DNA of 35,423 nt from Bacteroidota bacterium. Its GTDB lineage: Bacteria; Bacteroidota; Bacteroidia; Bacteroidales; Prolixibacteraceae. Positions 24,900 through 32,920 of the stretch are shown one piece after another. The position numbers and the translations under genes were made by a program. The notes below the pieces were generated by a model. The model was not told the DNA's origin, ran no database searches, and saw only the letters and a program-made list of their open reading frames with translations. The stretch covers positions 1-35,423 of the forward strand of contig JAJZSZ010000006.1 of assembly GCA_021849365.1 (NCBI GenBank), given 5' to 3'. The first letter of the stretch is position 1. Each line of letters begins with the position of its first letter.

Positions 24900-25733
24900 A
24901 TGAAAAAGAAATTTACCTTTTCGAAAGGGATCAGGAGCAGTCTTATTGTTTTCTTCTTAGGAATAATCCTGATTACTGGTGGTTGTTATTTGATTGACTA
25001 TATTGTTCAACCTGTTGTTGTCCGTCCGAATAGTGCTTTTAATGTTAAAATAGCTATTAAACCTGATGTGGAAAATACAGAGGATTATGAATCAGGAACA
25101 GGGATTTTAGGAATTATTTTACCTGAAGGTTGGATTGTGAAAGATTCGATAGCTTATTCGGTAAGTGGAAGTGGTTCTGATCAGGTAGGTGTTTTTTGTT
25201 CTGATGCCGGTGTTGTTTCGTTTCTTAATAGTTATGCCACTCAACCACCATCCGGATATCGTTGGTGGGGGGCAAAATCAAATGATGTGATAGACTTGCG
25301 TAATTATAAAAGCGGGGTCGTTAATTTAACAATTTTGACCAATGAAAAATTGGGAAAATTTAAGACCAAGTATATTTTGGGAGATGATAATGACTGGAAT
25401 AAACAAAAGCTCGAAGACCAATTCACTATTATGGCCCAAAGCGATTTTATGCCAATTACTGTTGATTTTACAGAATCTACAGTAAATTCCTGGATAAATG
25501 AAGTGTGGGAAGTTTATCCTAATCCCTCGGAAGGACAGATTTACATCAGGCAAGCAAGTTTGACAGATGGGATTGTGATGAAGGTTTACGATTTGAATGG
25601 AAAACTTCAAAAATCAGGGGTTCTTCGTGAAAGCCTGAATTCTGTTGATTTAAGTTTTCTGTCAAAAGGAATGTACATTATTTCTTTGGAGAAAGATGGG
25701 GAGGTTAAATCTAAACAGCTAGTTATTAAATAA
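24900..25733 (+). CDS. Type IX secretion cargo with C-terminal sorting domain
   Basis: A 277-residue protein. The N-terminus is a signal or anchor (SLIVFFLGIILITGG then CYLID). The middle (45-195) is beta-rich with no recognisable enzyme motif. The last ~75 residues form a T9SS type A sorting domain: VWEVYPNPSEGQIYIRQAS, VYDLNGKLQKSG, FLSKGMYIISLEKDGE, ending KQLVIK. That domain sends proteins through the type IX system, found only in Bacteroidota and relatives. A cysteine right after the hydrophobic stretch resembles a poor lipobox (ITGGC lacks the usual Leu at -3). It starts 159 bp after the lipoprotein stop in the same direction and ends at a hairpin. Function unknown; adhesin or glycan-binding would be typical of such cargo. 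Confidence 0.85.
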   Translation: MKKKFTFSKGIRSSLIVFFLGIILITGGCYLIDYIVQPVVVRPNSAFNVKIAIKPDVENTEDYESGTGILGIILPEGWIVKDSIAYSVSGSGSDQVGVFCSDAGVVSFLNSYATQPPSGYRWWGAKSNDVIDLRNYKSGVVNLTILTNEKLGKFKTKYILGDDNDWNKQKLEDQFTIMAQSDFMPITVDFTESTVNSWINEVWEVYPNPSEGQIYIRQASLTDGIVMKVYDLNGKLQKSGVLRESLNSVDLSFLSKGMYIISLEKDGEVKSKQLVIK

Positions 25734-25792
25734 TTAACTGTATTTTCACTTTGGACATCCTTATACCTTTGGTCTTCAGATGAAATAAAAGC

Positions 25793-25820
25793 AAGAGGAG
25801 GTCGAAAAAGGCCTCCTCTT
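25793..25820. terminator. Intrinsic terminator between converging genes
   Basis: AAGAGGAGG (25793-25801) pairs with CCTCCTCTT (25812-25820), extendable by two weak pairs. It lies 59 bp after the T9SS cargo stop and 65 bp beyond the fructokinase stop. A short T-run follows on the minus strand (CTTTTATTT), so it may chiefly end the fructan operon. Confidence 0.7.
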
Positions 25821-25885
25821 CTTATAGATTTCTTTGTTTGATGAAATTTAATGTGTAATGCCGCGGATATTGGTAAGAAACAGGC

Positions 25886-26767
25886 TCATTTTAGCAATTC
25901 GGCTGGAATTGCCGGCGTTGCCCCTTTTTGCGTACAAACAAAAGCAGAAATCTCGACAGCCTTTTGGTGAATCTCTTTTAATGGTCTTTGGTTAAGTATA
26001 CCCATTACCATAGCCGAAGTAAACGAATCGCCAGCACCAACGGTATCTTCAACCTTTACTAACGGTGTTGGTACAAACGAAACTTCGTCGTTACCAAACA
26101 AATAACTGCCGGATTCACCTTTGGTCAGGGCTAAATAATCGAGCGAATAGGTTTCTTTGATTTTTTCACAGATTTGTGTTTCTGATCCTTCCAGCCCAAA
26201 CAGTTCTTTAAATATTTCAACCTCGTCGTCGTTGATCTTGAAAATATTGGCAAGCGATAACGATTCATGAATCAACTCTTTACTGTAATATTTCTGCCGA
26301 AGATTGATGTCATAAACTTTCAGGCAATGGTCCGGAACAAGCTTCAAGGCCAATATGATGGATTCATGCGAAACCCAGCTGCGCTGTGCCAGAGTCCCGA
26401 AACATACCGCATCAGTTTCTTTTAAAACCTGAATGGCTTCAGGAAGAAGCTCAATGAAATCCCATGCTACATTTTCGTAGATGGTGTATTCGGGCTTCCC
26501 TTCCTTTAAGGTTACACCAACGGTACTGGTCGGGTATTTATTAATGGCGATGCAATTCCGGATTCCTTTTTCATTGACAGTATTCATGATTTCACGGCCC
26601 AATTCATCGTCGCCAACTGCACTGATTGCCACGCCAACAGCGCCAAGCTGCATGGCATGATAAGCGAAATTAACAGGTGCTCCACCCAAAACTTTTCCTG
26701 TAGGCAACATGTCCCAAAGAACTTCGCCCATCCCGACTACTGTATATTTTTTGATTGAATTATTCAT
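25886..26767 (-). CDS. Fructokinase, PfkB family
   Basis: A 293-residue ribokinase/PfkB-fold kinase. The N-terminal block is GMGEVLWDMLPTGKVLGGAP, with the sugar-binding GGAPVNFAYH typical of fructokinases. The C-terminal signature DTVGAGDSFTSAMVMG holds the catalytic Asp (GAGD) and the anion hole. It phosphorylates fructose in the cytoplasm (product fructose-6-phosphate in this family), feeding glycolysis. It is the last gene of the fructan operon, 44 bp after the transporter gene, matching BT1757 in the B. thetaiotaomicron locus. No substrate besides fructose is suggested by the context. Confidence 0.93.
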   Translation of the reverse strand: MNNSIKKYTVVGMGEVLWDMLPTGKVLGGAPVNFAYHAMQLGAVGVAISAVGDDELGREIMNTVNEKGIRNCIAINKYPTSTVGVTLKEGKPEYTIYENVAWDFIELLPEAIQVLKETDAVCFGTLAQRSWVSHESIILALKLVPDHCLKVYDINLRQKYYSKELIHESLSLANIFKINDDEVEIFKELFGLEGSETQICEKIKETYSLDYLALTKGESGSYLFGNDEVSFVPTPLVKVEDTVGAGDSFTSAMVMGILNQRPLKEIHQKAVEISAFVCTQKGATPAIPAELLK

Positions 26768-26811
26768 TATTAATGATTGATTATTGGTTGCAATGATGTT
26801 TCCGCTTATTG

Positions 26812-27963
26812 CTACGCTTGTTTAATTTTAGGAAAAACGCCAAGAATCAGGTAGGTCACCAAAGCAAGCAACACGATAACAGCGCCGACTTGTCCGCCCA
26901 TTGTATCCGACATTACGCCCATGATCAACGGGAAAACCGCCCCGCCGAATACGCCCATGATCATTAACCCCGAAACCTCGTTGTTGTATTTGGGTTGACA
27001 AACAAGGGCTTGTGAGAACATGACCGAGAAAATGTTTGCATTACCCAGGCCAAATAAGGCAATACCCACATAAATGATGGTTTTATCGGCAGTGAACATG
27101 GTTAAGATTCCTGTTAAAATCATCAATACACTGACCAAAAATACTTTCCGGCCTGAGAATTTTGCAAGTATCGCCGATCCCAGCAAACAGCCTACAGTTC
27201 TGAAAATGAAATAAAAACTGGTGGCATAACCTGCATCGGCTAATGGGATATTTAATTTCTCGATCAAAAGTTTGGGCGCAGTTGTATTTAAACCAACATC
27301 GAGTCCAACATGCGCCATAATTCCGAGAAACAAAAAAAGCACAGTGACATCGCCAAGGAGTGAAAAACTGGCCCGAAAAGAGGTTGATTTATTTTCGGCT
27401 TTGGGCTCATCAACTTTTGTAATGAAAAGTAAGGCAATCACCAATACACATATTGCCAGGAATGAGGGGAACAGAATCATTCTCCAATCAGAAAAACGAA
27501 TGACTGCCCAGGCTGCAAGAATCGGGGCGATGAACGAGGCGATTGCCTTAACAAATTGACCAAAAGTTAAGGTACTTGCCATCCGTTCTTTACTTACCAA
27601 ACCTGCAATCAGCGGATTCAGCGACACTTGCATCAGTGTATTTCCTATACCCAGAAAGGTAAATGAAATAAGCATCGTGACAAATGAATAGCTAATTAGC
27701 GGAATCATTAATGCAGGAAGGGTTACCACCAAACTCAGCAATACGGTGTTTTTTCTTCCAATTTTGTTCATCAGCATGCCTGTTGGAACCGAAAAAACAA
27801 AGAACCACAGGAACACCATGGAGGGCAATAAATTGGCCAACGTATCAGACAGTTGAAAGTCAGCTTTCACGTAATTGGCTGCAATACCTACCAGGTCGAC
27901 AAATCCCATGGTAAAAAAAGCCAACATAATAGGAACTAATAAAAGGGCTGATGATTTTTTCAT
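26812..27963 (-). CDS. MFS sugar (fructose) transporter, FucP-like
   Basis: A 383-residue protein with about 12 membrane segments, resembling the fucose/glucose/galactose H+ symporter group (helix 1 AFFTMGFVDLVGIAANYVKA, loop MLMNKIGRKN, helix 4-5 GIGNTLMQVSLNPLIAGLV). It should carry the monosaccharide released by the GH32 enzyme across the inner membrane by proton symport. It is placed 18 bp after the GH32 gene and 44 bp before the fructokinase gene, as in the B. thetaiotaomicron locus (BT1758). Fructose specificity comes from context only. Confidence 0.88.
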   Translation of the reverse strand: MKKSSALLLVPIMLAFFTMGFVDLVGIAANYVKADFQLSDTLANLLPSMVFLWFFVFSVPTGMLMNKIGRKNTVLLSLVVTLPALMIPLISYSFVTMLISFTFLGIGNTLMQVSLNPLIAGLVSKERMASTLTFGQFVKAIASFIAPILAAWAVIRFSDWRMILFPSFLAICVLVIALLFITKVDEPKAENKSTSFRASFSLLGDVTVLFLFLGIMAHVGLDVGLNTTAPKLLIEKLNIPLADAGYATSFYFIFRTVGCLLGSAILAKFSGRKVFLVSVLMILTGILTMFTADKTIIYVGIALFGLGNANIFSVMFSQALVCQPKYNNEVSGLMIMGVFGGAVFPLIMGVMSDTMGGQVGAVIVLLALVTYLILGVFPKIKQA

Positions 27964-27981
27964 ATTGATAAGCTTTAGTTT

Positions 27982-29544
27982 TTAACGCCAGATTGAGGCT
28001 AGTTTCCGTACTTTTGATTCAGTTATTTTTATTTCCTGTTCCGACTTAATATTCACTTCATTGTAAATTTCGCCCGGAAATACAATATTAGTCATTTCAA
28101 GCAATCCTTCATTCAGGAAAAGCTCAACCGATGCCTGATCGATAACCAGACGTAGTGATACTTTTTCATCTATCTGAGCCGGGGCAACAATATCGACCGG
28201 AAAATTCGGACTGAAAGATGTCTCGCCCGAATGATTGCGGTTAATGCGAACCTGCTGTTTGGCTTTATCCAGAACAATTTCAAATACCTCATTTTTGCTG
28301 TTTGCCAGCTGAATGTTAGCCTGACTGGCCGTTCCCAAATCGAGTTCTACGGAATAGTCGAAAGCATCAGCAGCACCCAGACTGTATGTATTTGATGATT
28401 TTTCCGATTGAAGAGTTTCCCATTTTGACCCGTAATTTTCAAATTCAGCAGTTGGGTAGCCACTCAATACAATTTCGCCGGATTCAAGCTTTTTAAGTTT
28501 TAACTCCCGGGGTAAAGTCATTGCTCCACGCCAAACCGTTGTTGGAACCTTGTTTGCATATTGCCAGTTACTCATCCAGCCAATCAACAATCTGTGTCCG
28601 TCAGCTGCCGGAATGCCCGACCAGCTTACTCCGGCGTAATTGTCTTTCCCGTAATCCATCCAGCGGGGAGCAGGACTCGGGCTTTCGTTGTGAAATACCT
28701 TGCCGTCGAATTCGCCTACGAAATACTGTGTTGCCGAGCCTCCGTTTGGCCCACCGGGATTGATGCTCACCAAAAGCACCCATTTTTCCAGATCGGTTCC
28801 CTCTACTTTTAGCTTGAACAAATCGGGACATTCCCAGGCAGCGCCATGCTGACCAACGCCTTCGCCAAATTCGCTTTCCTTGGTCCAGTTTTTCAGATCG
28901 GGTGACGAGAAAAATGTAATGGTATTGAGCGTTGCCAAAGTCAAAATCCACTTTTTTGTGGGTTCGTGCCAACACACTTTCGGATCGCGGAAATCGCGAA
29001 TCCCGGGGTTTTTAACTACAGGATTGTGATCGTATTTGGTCCAGGTCATTCCATCGTCGTTGCTGTATGCAATCGCCTGATTCTGAAATGTATTTGTTCC
29101 GGCTTTTGCTCCAACAAAGTCATGATAGGTAAACATAGCCACCAGCGGTCCTTTCCCATCTTTTCCCAATCCTGAGGTGTTATTCGCATCGACAACCGCA
29201 CTTCCGGAGAAAATGCAACCAAGCGAATCGGGATAGAGTGCTATAGGCAAGTGTTTCCAGTGAATCAAATCCTTACTTACGGCATGTCCCCAATGCATAG
29301 GACCCCAAACTGAACTGTCGGGGTAATACTGGTAAAACAGGTGGTAATTTCCGTTCGAGAACACCAGTCCGTTCGGATCGTTTGTCCAATGCGCTTCAGG
29401 CGAGAAGTGAATCTGAGGACGATAAGGCTCGGTATAATAACCACTTTTCGAAGCATCAGCCGTTTGTTTTTTTGCGGACTGATTGGTACACGACATGATT
29501 ATCATGCCAATTGCAAAAACGCTTAAAATGAAATTTATCTTCAT
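27982..29544 (-). CDS. GH32 beta-fructanase lipoprotein
   Basis: I prefer ATG 29544 over the ORF-track 29598: it gives a lipoprotein signal (MKINFILSVFAIGMIIMSC) in a 520-residue protein, while the longer form adds 18 unlikely residues. GH32 hallmarks are all intact: nucleophile Asp in AHWTNDPNG (about residue 56), transition-state stabiliser in FRDPK (about 187) and the acid/base Glu in WECPD (about 238), plus FSGSAVV and YGKDNYAGV. The first ~330 residues are the five-bladed propeller and the rest a beta-sandwich (YSVELDLG, SVELFLNEG). It hydrolyses beta-2,1 or beta-2,6 fructosyl bonds; endo versus exo action and levan versus inulin cannot be told from these motifs. It is anchored by lipid, most likely on the outer membrane, and lies between the GH32-like pseudo-enzyme and the transporter. 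Confidence 0.94.
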   Translation of the reverse strand: MKINFILSVFAIGMIIMSCTNQSAKKQTADASKSGYYTEPYRPQIHFSPEAHWTNDPNGLVFSNGNYHLFYQYYPDSSVWGPMHWGHAVSKDLIHWKHLPIALYPDSLGCIFSGSAVVDANNTSGLGKDGKGPLVAMFTYHDFVGAKAGTNTFQNQAIAYSNDDGMTWTKYDHNPVVKNPGIRDFRDPKVCWHEPTKKWILTLATLNTITFFSSPDLKNWTKESEFGEGVGQHGAAWECPDLFKLKVEGTDLEKWVLLVSINPGGPNGGSATQYFVGEFDGKVFHNESPSPAPRWMDYGKDNYAGVSWSGIPAADGHRLLIGWMSNWQYANKVPTTVWRGAMTLPRELKLKKLESGEIVLSGYPTAEFENYGSKWETLQSEKSSNTYSLGAADAFDYSVELDLGTASQANIQLANSKNEVFEIVLDKAKQQVRINRNHSGETSFSPNFPVDIVAPAQIDEKVSLRLVIDQASVELFLNEGLLEMTNIVFPGEIYNEVNIKSEQEIKITESKVRKLASIWR

Positions 29545-29611
29545 GATATACTGGTTTAGTTTGTATATGCCCGCGTTGTTGTAAGACGAGCAATGCAATT
29601 TTGTTGATGGG

Positions 29612-31078
29612 TTAATTGGTTAAATTATATATGGTTGCTCCATTTAATGTGATTTCGCCACCTTCGGCAAACAATTTTAAGTTGTTGAATTCCTTGTTGG
29701 GAAGCAGCTTCTCTGTCATTACCACATGTCCGTTTCCTGAAAAAAGTTCAACCGATGAATGATAGATAATAATTCGGAGATCGAGGGTTTCCTGGTTGGC
29801 AATGTATGGCCCATAATCCACCGGAATCGGTAATTCTGCCTGTTCAGTTTGTCCTTTATACTGTCGATCGACGTAAAATACGCGCTTCGTATGGTTATAG
29901 GCAACAGTTAATCTATCTCCTGCATCCGTCAGAAATTCGGCCCCAAATTTCTCGGCAAAGTTTAACCATTGCAATTTATTGAGGTTAAAAGTGAGGTTCA
30001 GTTCATAAGGCAAAGTCAGCTTTTCATTAATTGTCAGAACGCCTTTCAAATTGGTTCCTGCAATCATTTTCTTTTGGTCCCGGAGTTGGTCAATTTCTTC
30101 AACTGGTGACGATTGAACTACAAAACCATTAAAATTACGACTTAATGAAAGTTCCCGGGGAAGAGTAAATGAGTTAACCGATTTTGAAGTGTCTGCGGAA
30201 TTACTGATGCAACCGATGTGGTAACAAATGTTGTTTGCCAAGGCTGTAACTCCGGCAAAATTATCACTTCCGTAATCGACCGATTTAATTTTCTCGCGAA
30301 CCGGCTGAAATGCAAATCCGTTGAAATCACCAATAATACTACGTGTTCCGGCACCACAGGAAGGATTTCCCGAATTGTAACTTACCATCAGCACCCATTT
30401 TGTTTTATTACTTTCCGTATCAATTAAAGGGAAGAAATCTGCACGGTTCCATTCGCCGCTGATGTAATCGAGTACCTCGGTAAATGTGCTGTTCAATTGC
30501 CAGTCGATCAGGTTTTCCGACGAATAAAAGCGCACATGATCGCGTCCGGTTGCCATTAGTATCCATTTCTGCGACTCTTCGTGCCAGATAATTTTCGAGA
30601 TTTTATAATCGGACACTGGAGTGCCGAGTGAGATCTGTCGCTCGGTATATCTGGTCCAGGTTTTTCCGAAATCGTAACTGTAGGCTAGCTGCTGGATATC
30701 CGTTGAAACAGTTTGGTAGATGGCAATCAATGGTTGTTGCCCGTCTTTCGCCAGGCCTGAAGTATTATCCCAATCGATTACAAAACCGGCAGAATTAATA
30801 ACTCCTGACGAATCGGGTAGTTGCAGTGTTGACGACTTTTCCCAATGAATCAAATCGCTGCTTATAGTTTGCGCCCATTTATTATCGTCGCCGTTAATTT
30901 TACCCTGAAAGAAAAGATGAAACTGTTTACCGTCGTGAACCAAAGCCGCCGGAATACCATCATTCATTCCACTCGCAGCAAAATGCAACGATTGGCGGTT
31001 TGCTTCATTCTCAGGAGTATGCCCACAACTTACCAACAGAAAAATAACAAGTAGAAAAGAAACTATTTTGAATGCCAT
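29612..31078 (-). CDS. Catalytically degenerate GH32-like lipoprotein, candidate fructan-binding protein
   Basis: The start at 31078 gives the signal MAFKIVSFLLVIFLLVSC (lipobox LLVSC) and 488 residues; the ORF-track start adds seven residues. The whole length aligns by eye to the neighbouring GH32: HLFFQG/HLFYQY, SSDLIHWEKS/SKDLIHWKHL, DNTSGLAKDGQQPLIAIY/NNTSGLGKDGKGPLVAMF, YGSDNFAGV/YGKDNYAGV, FTLPRELSL/MTLPRELKL, plus the C-terminal sandwich (SSVELFSGNGHVVMTEK). Yet catalytic motifs are ruined: RDP is KIS (about 159-161) and WEC is WNR (about 210-212), so the stabiliser Asp and the acid/base Glu are gone; WTNDPNG has become SGMNDGIPA, with only an ND left. The frame is open throughout and the gene lies 67 bp before the active GH32, so it is maintained, not a decaying pseudogene. 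By position it replaces a SusE/F-type surface glycan-binding protein. Confidence 0.88.
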   Translation of the reverse strand: MAFKIVSFLLVIFLLVSCGHTPENEANRQSLHFAASGMNDGIPAALVHDGKQFHLFFQGKINGDDNKWAQTISSDLIHWEKSSTLQLPDSSGVINSAGFVIDWDNTSGLAKDGQQPLIAIYQTVSTDIQQLAYSYDFGKTWTRYTERQISLGTPVSDYKISKIIWHEESQKWILMATGRDHVRFYSSENLIDWQLNSTFTEVLDYISGEWNRADFFPLIDTESNKTKWVLMVSYNSGNPSCGAGTRSIIGDFNGFAFQPVREKIKSVDYGSDNFAGVTALANNICYHIGCISNSADTSKSVNSFTLPRELSLSRNFNGFVVQSSPVEEIDQLRDQKKMIAGTNLKGVLTINEKLTLPYELNLTFNLNKLQWLNFAEKFGAEFLTDAGDRLTVAYNHTKRVFYVDRQYKGQTEQAELPIPVDYGPYIANQETLDLRIIIYHSSVELFSGNGHVVMTEKLLPNKEFNNLKLFAEGGEITLNGATIYNLTN

Positions 31079-31111
31079 ATTGATTGATTTGAAAGACATA
31101 AGCTGCAGGTT

Positions 31112-31143
31112 AAAATGGGGATGAATAAAATCATCCCCATTTT
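31112..31143 (-). terminator. Intercistronic hairpin after susD (partial terminator or stabiliser)
   Basis: A perfect 13-bp stem (31112-31124 AAAATGGGGATGA with 31131-31143) closes a 6-nt loop, 13 bp after the susD stop and 33 bp before the next start. On the minus strand four U residues come from the stem base and then AACC follows, so it is a weak terminator by shape. Such hairpins inside Sus operons can lower downstream expression or protect the susCD mRNA. Confidence 0.65.
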
Positions 31144-31156
31144 TTAGGTATATAAT

Positions 31157-32899
31157 TTAGTAGCCAGGATTCTGGACGTACAATCCTTTGGTAAAGTCGA
31201 TTTCACGTTGCGGAATTGGGAAATATTCATCACGACCGGCAGTGAATTTCGCATTACCCAGGAATGCTCTTCTGGTTTTTTCTTTGGTCAGATAAGCGTT
31301 GAGCGTTGGCTCGGCAATTCCCCAGCGAACAAGGTCGAAGAAGCGCGGACTTTCCATGGCAAATTCCAAACGTCGCTCCCATTGCAGAGCCTTGCGTGCA
31401 TTTTCTTTGGTCCACGAAAGATTCGATCCGTCATACAAAGCAATCTTGTAATTTGAAGCAGGAGTACCATCGGCCAGTTTTGTTCTTCCAGTACTGTTGG
31501 CAGCTCTGGCCCTGATCTGGTTGATCAATGGCATTGCTTTTTCCTGCTGACCTAATTCAATATAGGCTTCGGCCTGCCATAAAAGCACATCAGCATAACG
31601 AATGATATCGATATTTTTGGATGTTCCCATAAATGGGCCAAGCTTCTTATAACATGCACAATCGGCAGCCTGCTGTTCTTTCATACTTTGGAAGAATCCG
31701 TAAACACCGGGATCACGAACCCAACTGTTTTTGAAAATGTAAGCAGCATCGCTCCGATATTTATACGGGTGTCCGTCCATTCCAACGGTATGGTCAATGC
31801 GCGGATCAACAGTAACTCCTTTCGGTGTAATGTCGGCAGCACTCAACTCCACATTGTTGAAAGTATCATATTTCGGTAAACCATTGGCGTCGGTTGCAAA
31901 AGCATTGACCAGGTTCTGGCTTGGCTGATGGAATCCGCAACAGCCGTACTGCGAGGCTCCGGTTGGGTAATTTAAACCTGTTACGAAACTGAGACGACCG
32001 GTCGAAGTTCCGTCGCTGATAGAGAACTGAACAGCGAAAACCGATTCAGGACCATTGTCAAATCCATCCAAGAAGTTTTCAGCAAAATCGGGCTGAAGAC
32101 GATACTTTCCTGAATTGATTACTGTTTGTGTCAAAGCAACAACCTCGTTTAAGCGGGCAGCATTTATTCCGGTAACTTTGTGGTTCGCATCCTGCTCATA
32201 AGCCTGATACAAACGCAGTTTTGCCAGGTAAGCCGCAGCCGCAAATTTGTTGACGCGACCAACTTCAGGTTGTGTTTCAGGAAGATTGTCCAGGGCGTAT
32301 TTAAAATCATCGGCGATCTTGTTCCACAACTGATCGTTGGTGTATTGGTTGTTTTTGGTCTTCAGAATGTCCTCGTTCGACAAGGTTTCGTCGATAAACG
32401 GAATATTCTTGAAAATCAGTTTCATTACAAAATGAGAGTGTGCACGTAAAAAACGAGCTTCGGCAATACGCGTTTTACGCAATGATGTTGGAGTGAAATT
32501 TTCGTCTTTCAATTCGTTGAGCGCACGTAAAGCTGCATTGGCTCTTGAGATAGCAGCATAAAAATTCTCCCAGGTATAAGCGCCCATCCAAACCTGGCTT
32601 GGTGTGGTCAGGTTGTATTGCTCATAGAAATTCACGTCGGCTACGTCGCCAACGCCTCCACCACCCTTGTAAGCATCGTCAGAGCGGACACTTCCGTAAA
32701 CCCACATACTAGTCATCGGACCAATCATATCGTCGTTGGCAATACCTGCATAAGCGGCTATTACCAGCCCATTCGCACTTTCAGCTGTTGGATTGCCCGC
32801 GGTAATATATCCTTCAGGCTTTGTATCAAGGTAATCATTACACGAAGCCAGTGAAACGGCCAGTATAACTAATGCTTTACCAAAATTTCTATATTTCAT
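31157..32899 (-). CDS. susD: SusD/RagB-family outer-membrane lipoprotein
   Basis: A 580-residue protein with a lipoprotein signal ending LAVSLASC (Cys about residue 20) and the usual NDYLDTKPEGYI start of mature SusD-like proteins. Helical repeat regions typical of the SusD fold are visible (YAAISRANAALRALNELKDE, RKTRIAEARFLRAHSHFVMK, VLLWQAEAYIELGQQEKA), and the C-terminus ends with the common pattern REIDFTKGLYVQNPGY. SusD lids the SusC barrel on the cell surface and captures the oligosaccharide. The gene lies 21 bp after susC, the normal pair order. Gene symbol denotes the family, not orthology to the starch protein; specificity for fructan is inferred from the GH32 and fructokinase genes. 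Confidence 0.95.
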   Translation of the reverse strand: MKYRNFGKALVILAVSLASCNDYLDTKPEGYITAGNPTAESANGLVIAAYAGIANDDMIGPMTSMWVYGSVRSDDAYKGGGGVGDVADVNFYEQYNLTTPSQVWMGAYTWENFYAAISRANAALRALNELKDENFTPTSLRKTRIAEARFLRAHSHFVMKLIFKNIPFIDETLSNEDILKTKNNQYTNDQLWNKIADDFKYALDNLPETQPEVGRVNKFAAAAYLAKLRLYQAYEQDANHKVTGINAARLNEVVALTQTVINSGKYRLQPDFAENFLDGFDNGPESVFAVQFSISDGTSTGRLSFVTGLNYPTGASQYGCCGFHQPSQNLVNAFATDANGLPKYDTFNNVELSAADITPKGVTVDPRIDHTVGMDGHPYKYRSDAAYIFKNSWVRDPGVYGFFQSMKEQQAADCACYKKLGPFMGTSKNIDIIRYADVLLWQAEAYIELGQQEKAMPLINQIRARAANSTGRTKLADGTPASNYKIALYDGSNLSWTKENARKALQWERRLEFAMESPRFFDLVRWGIAEPTLNAYLTKEKTRRAFLGNAKFTAGRDEYFPIPQREIDFTKGLYVQNPGY

Positions 32900-32920
32900 A
32901 GTTCTTTAGATTTTAAGTGA

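Noticed and set aside
24737-24997. 86-aa plus-strand ORF between the lipoprotein and the T9SS cargo
   Set aside because: It overlaps the start of the cargo gene out of frame, its composition is not gene-like, and no domain is seen.
29545-29598. Upstream extension of the GH32 ORF
   Set aside because: It would place 18 polar residues before a lipoprotein signal; ATG 29544 gives a canonical signal and lipobox.
29612-31078. Calling the degenerate GH32 a pseudogene
   Set aside because: No stop or frameshift, an intact lipoprotein signal and conserved scaffold motifs indicate a maintained protein with lost catalysis.
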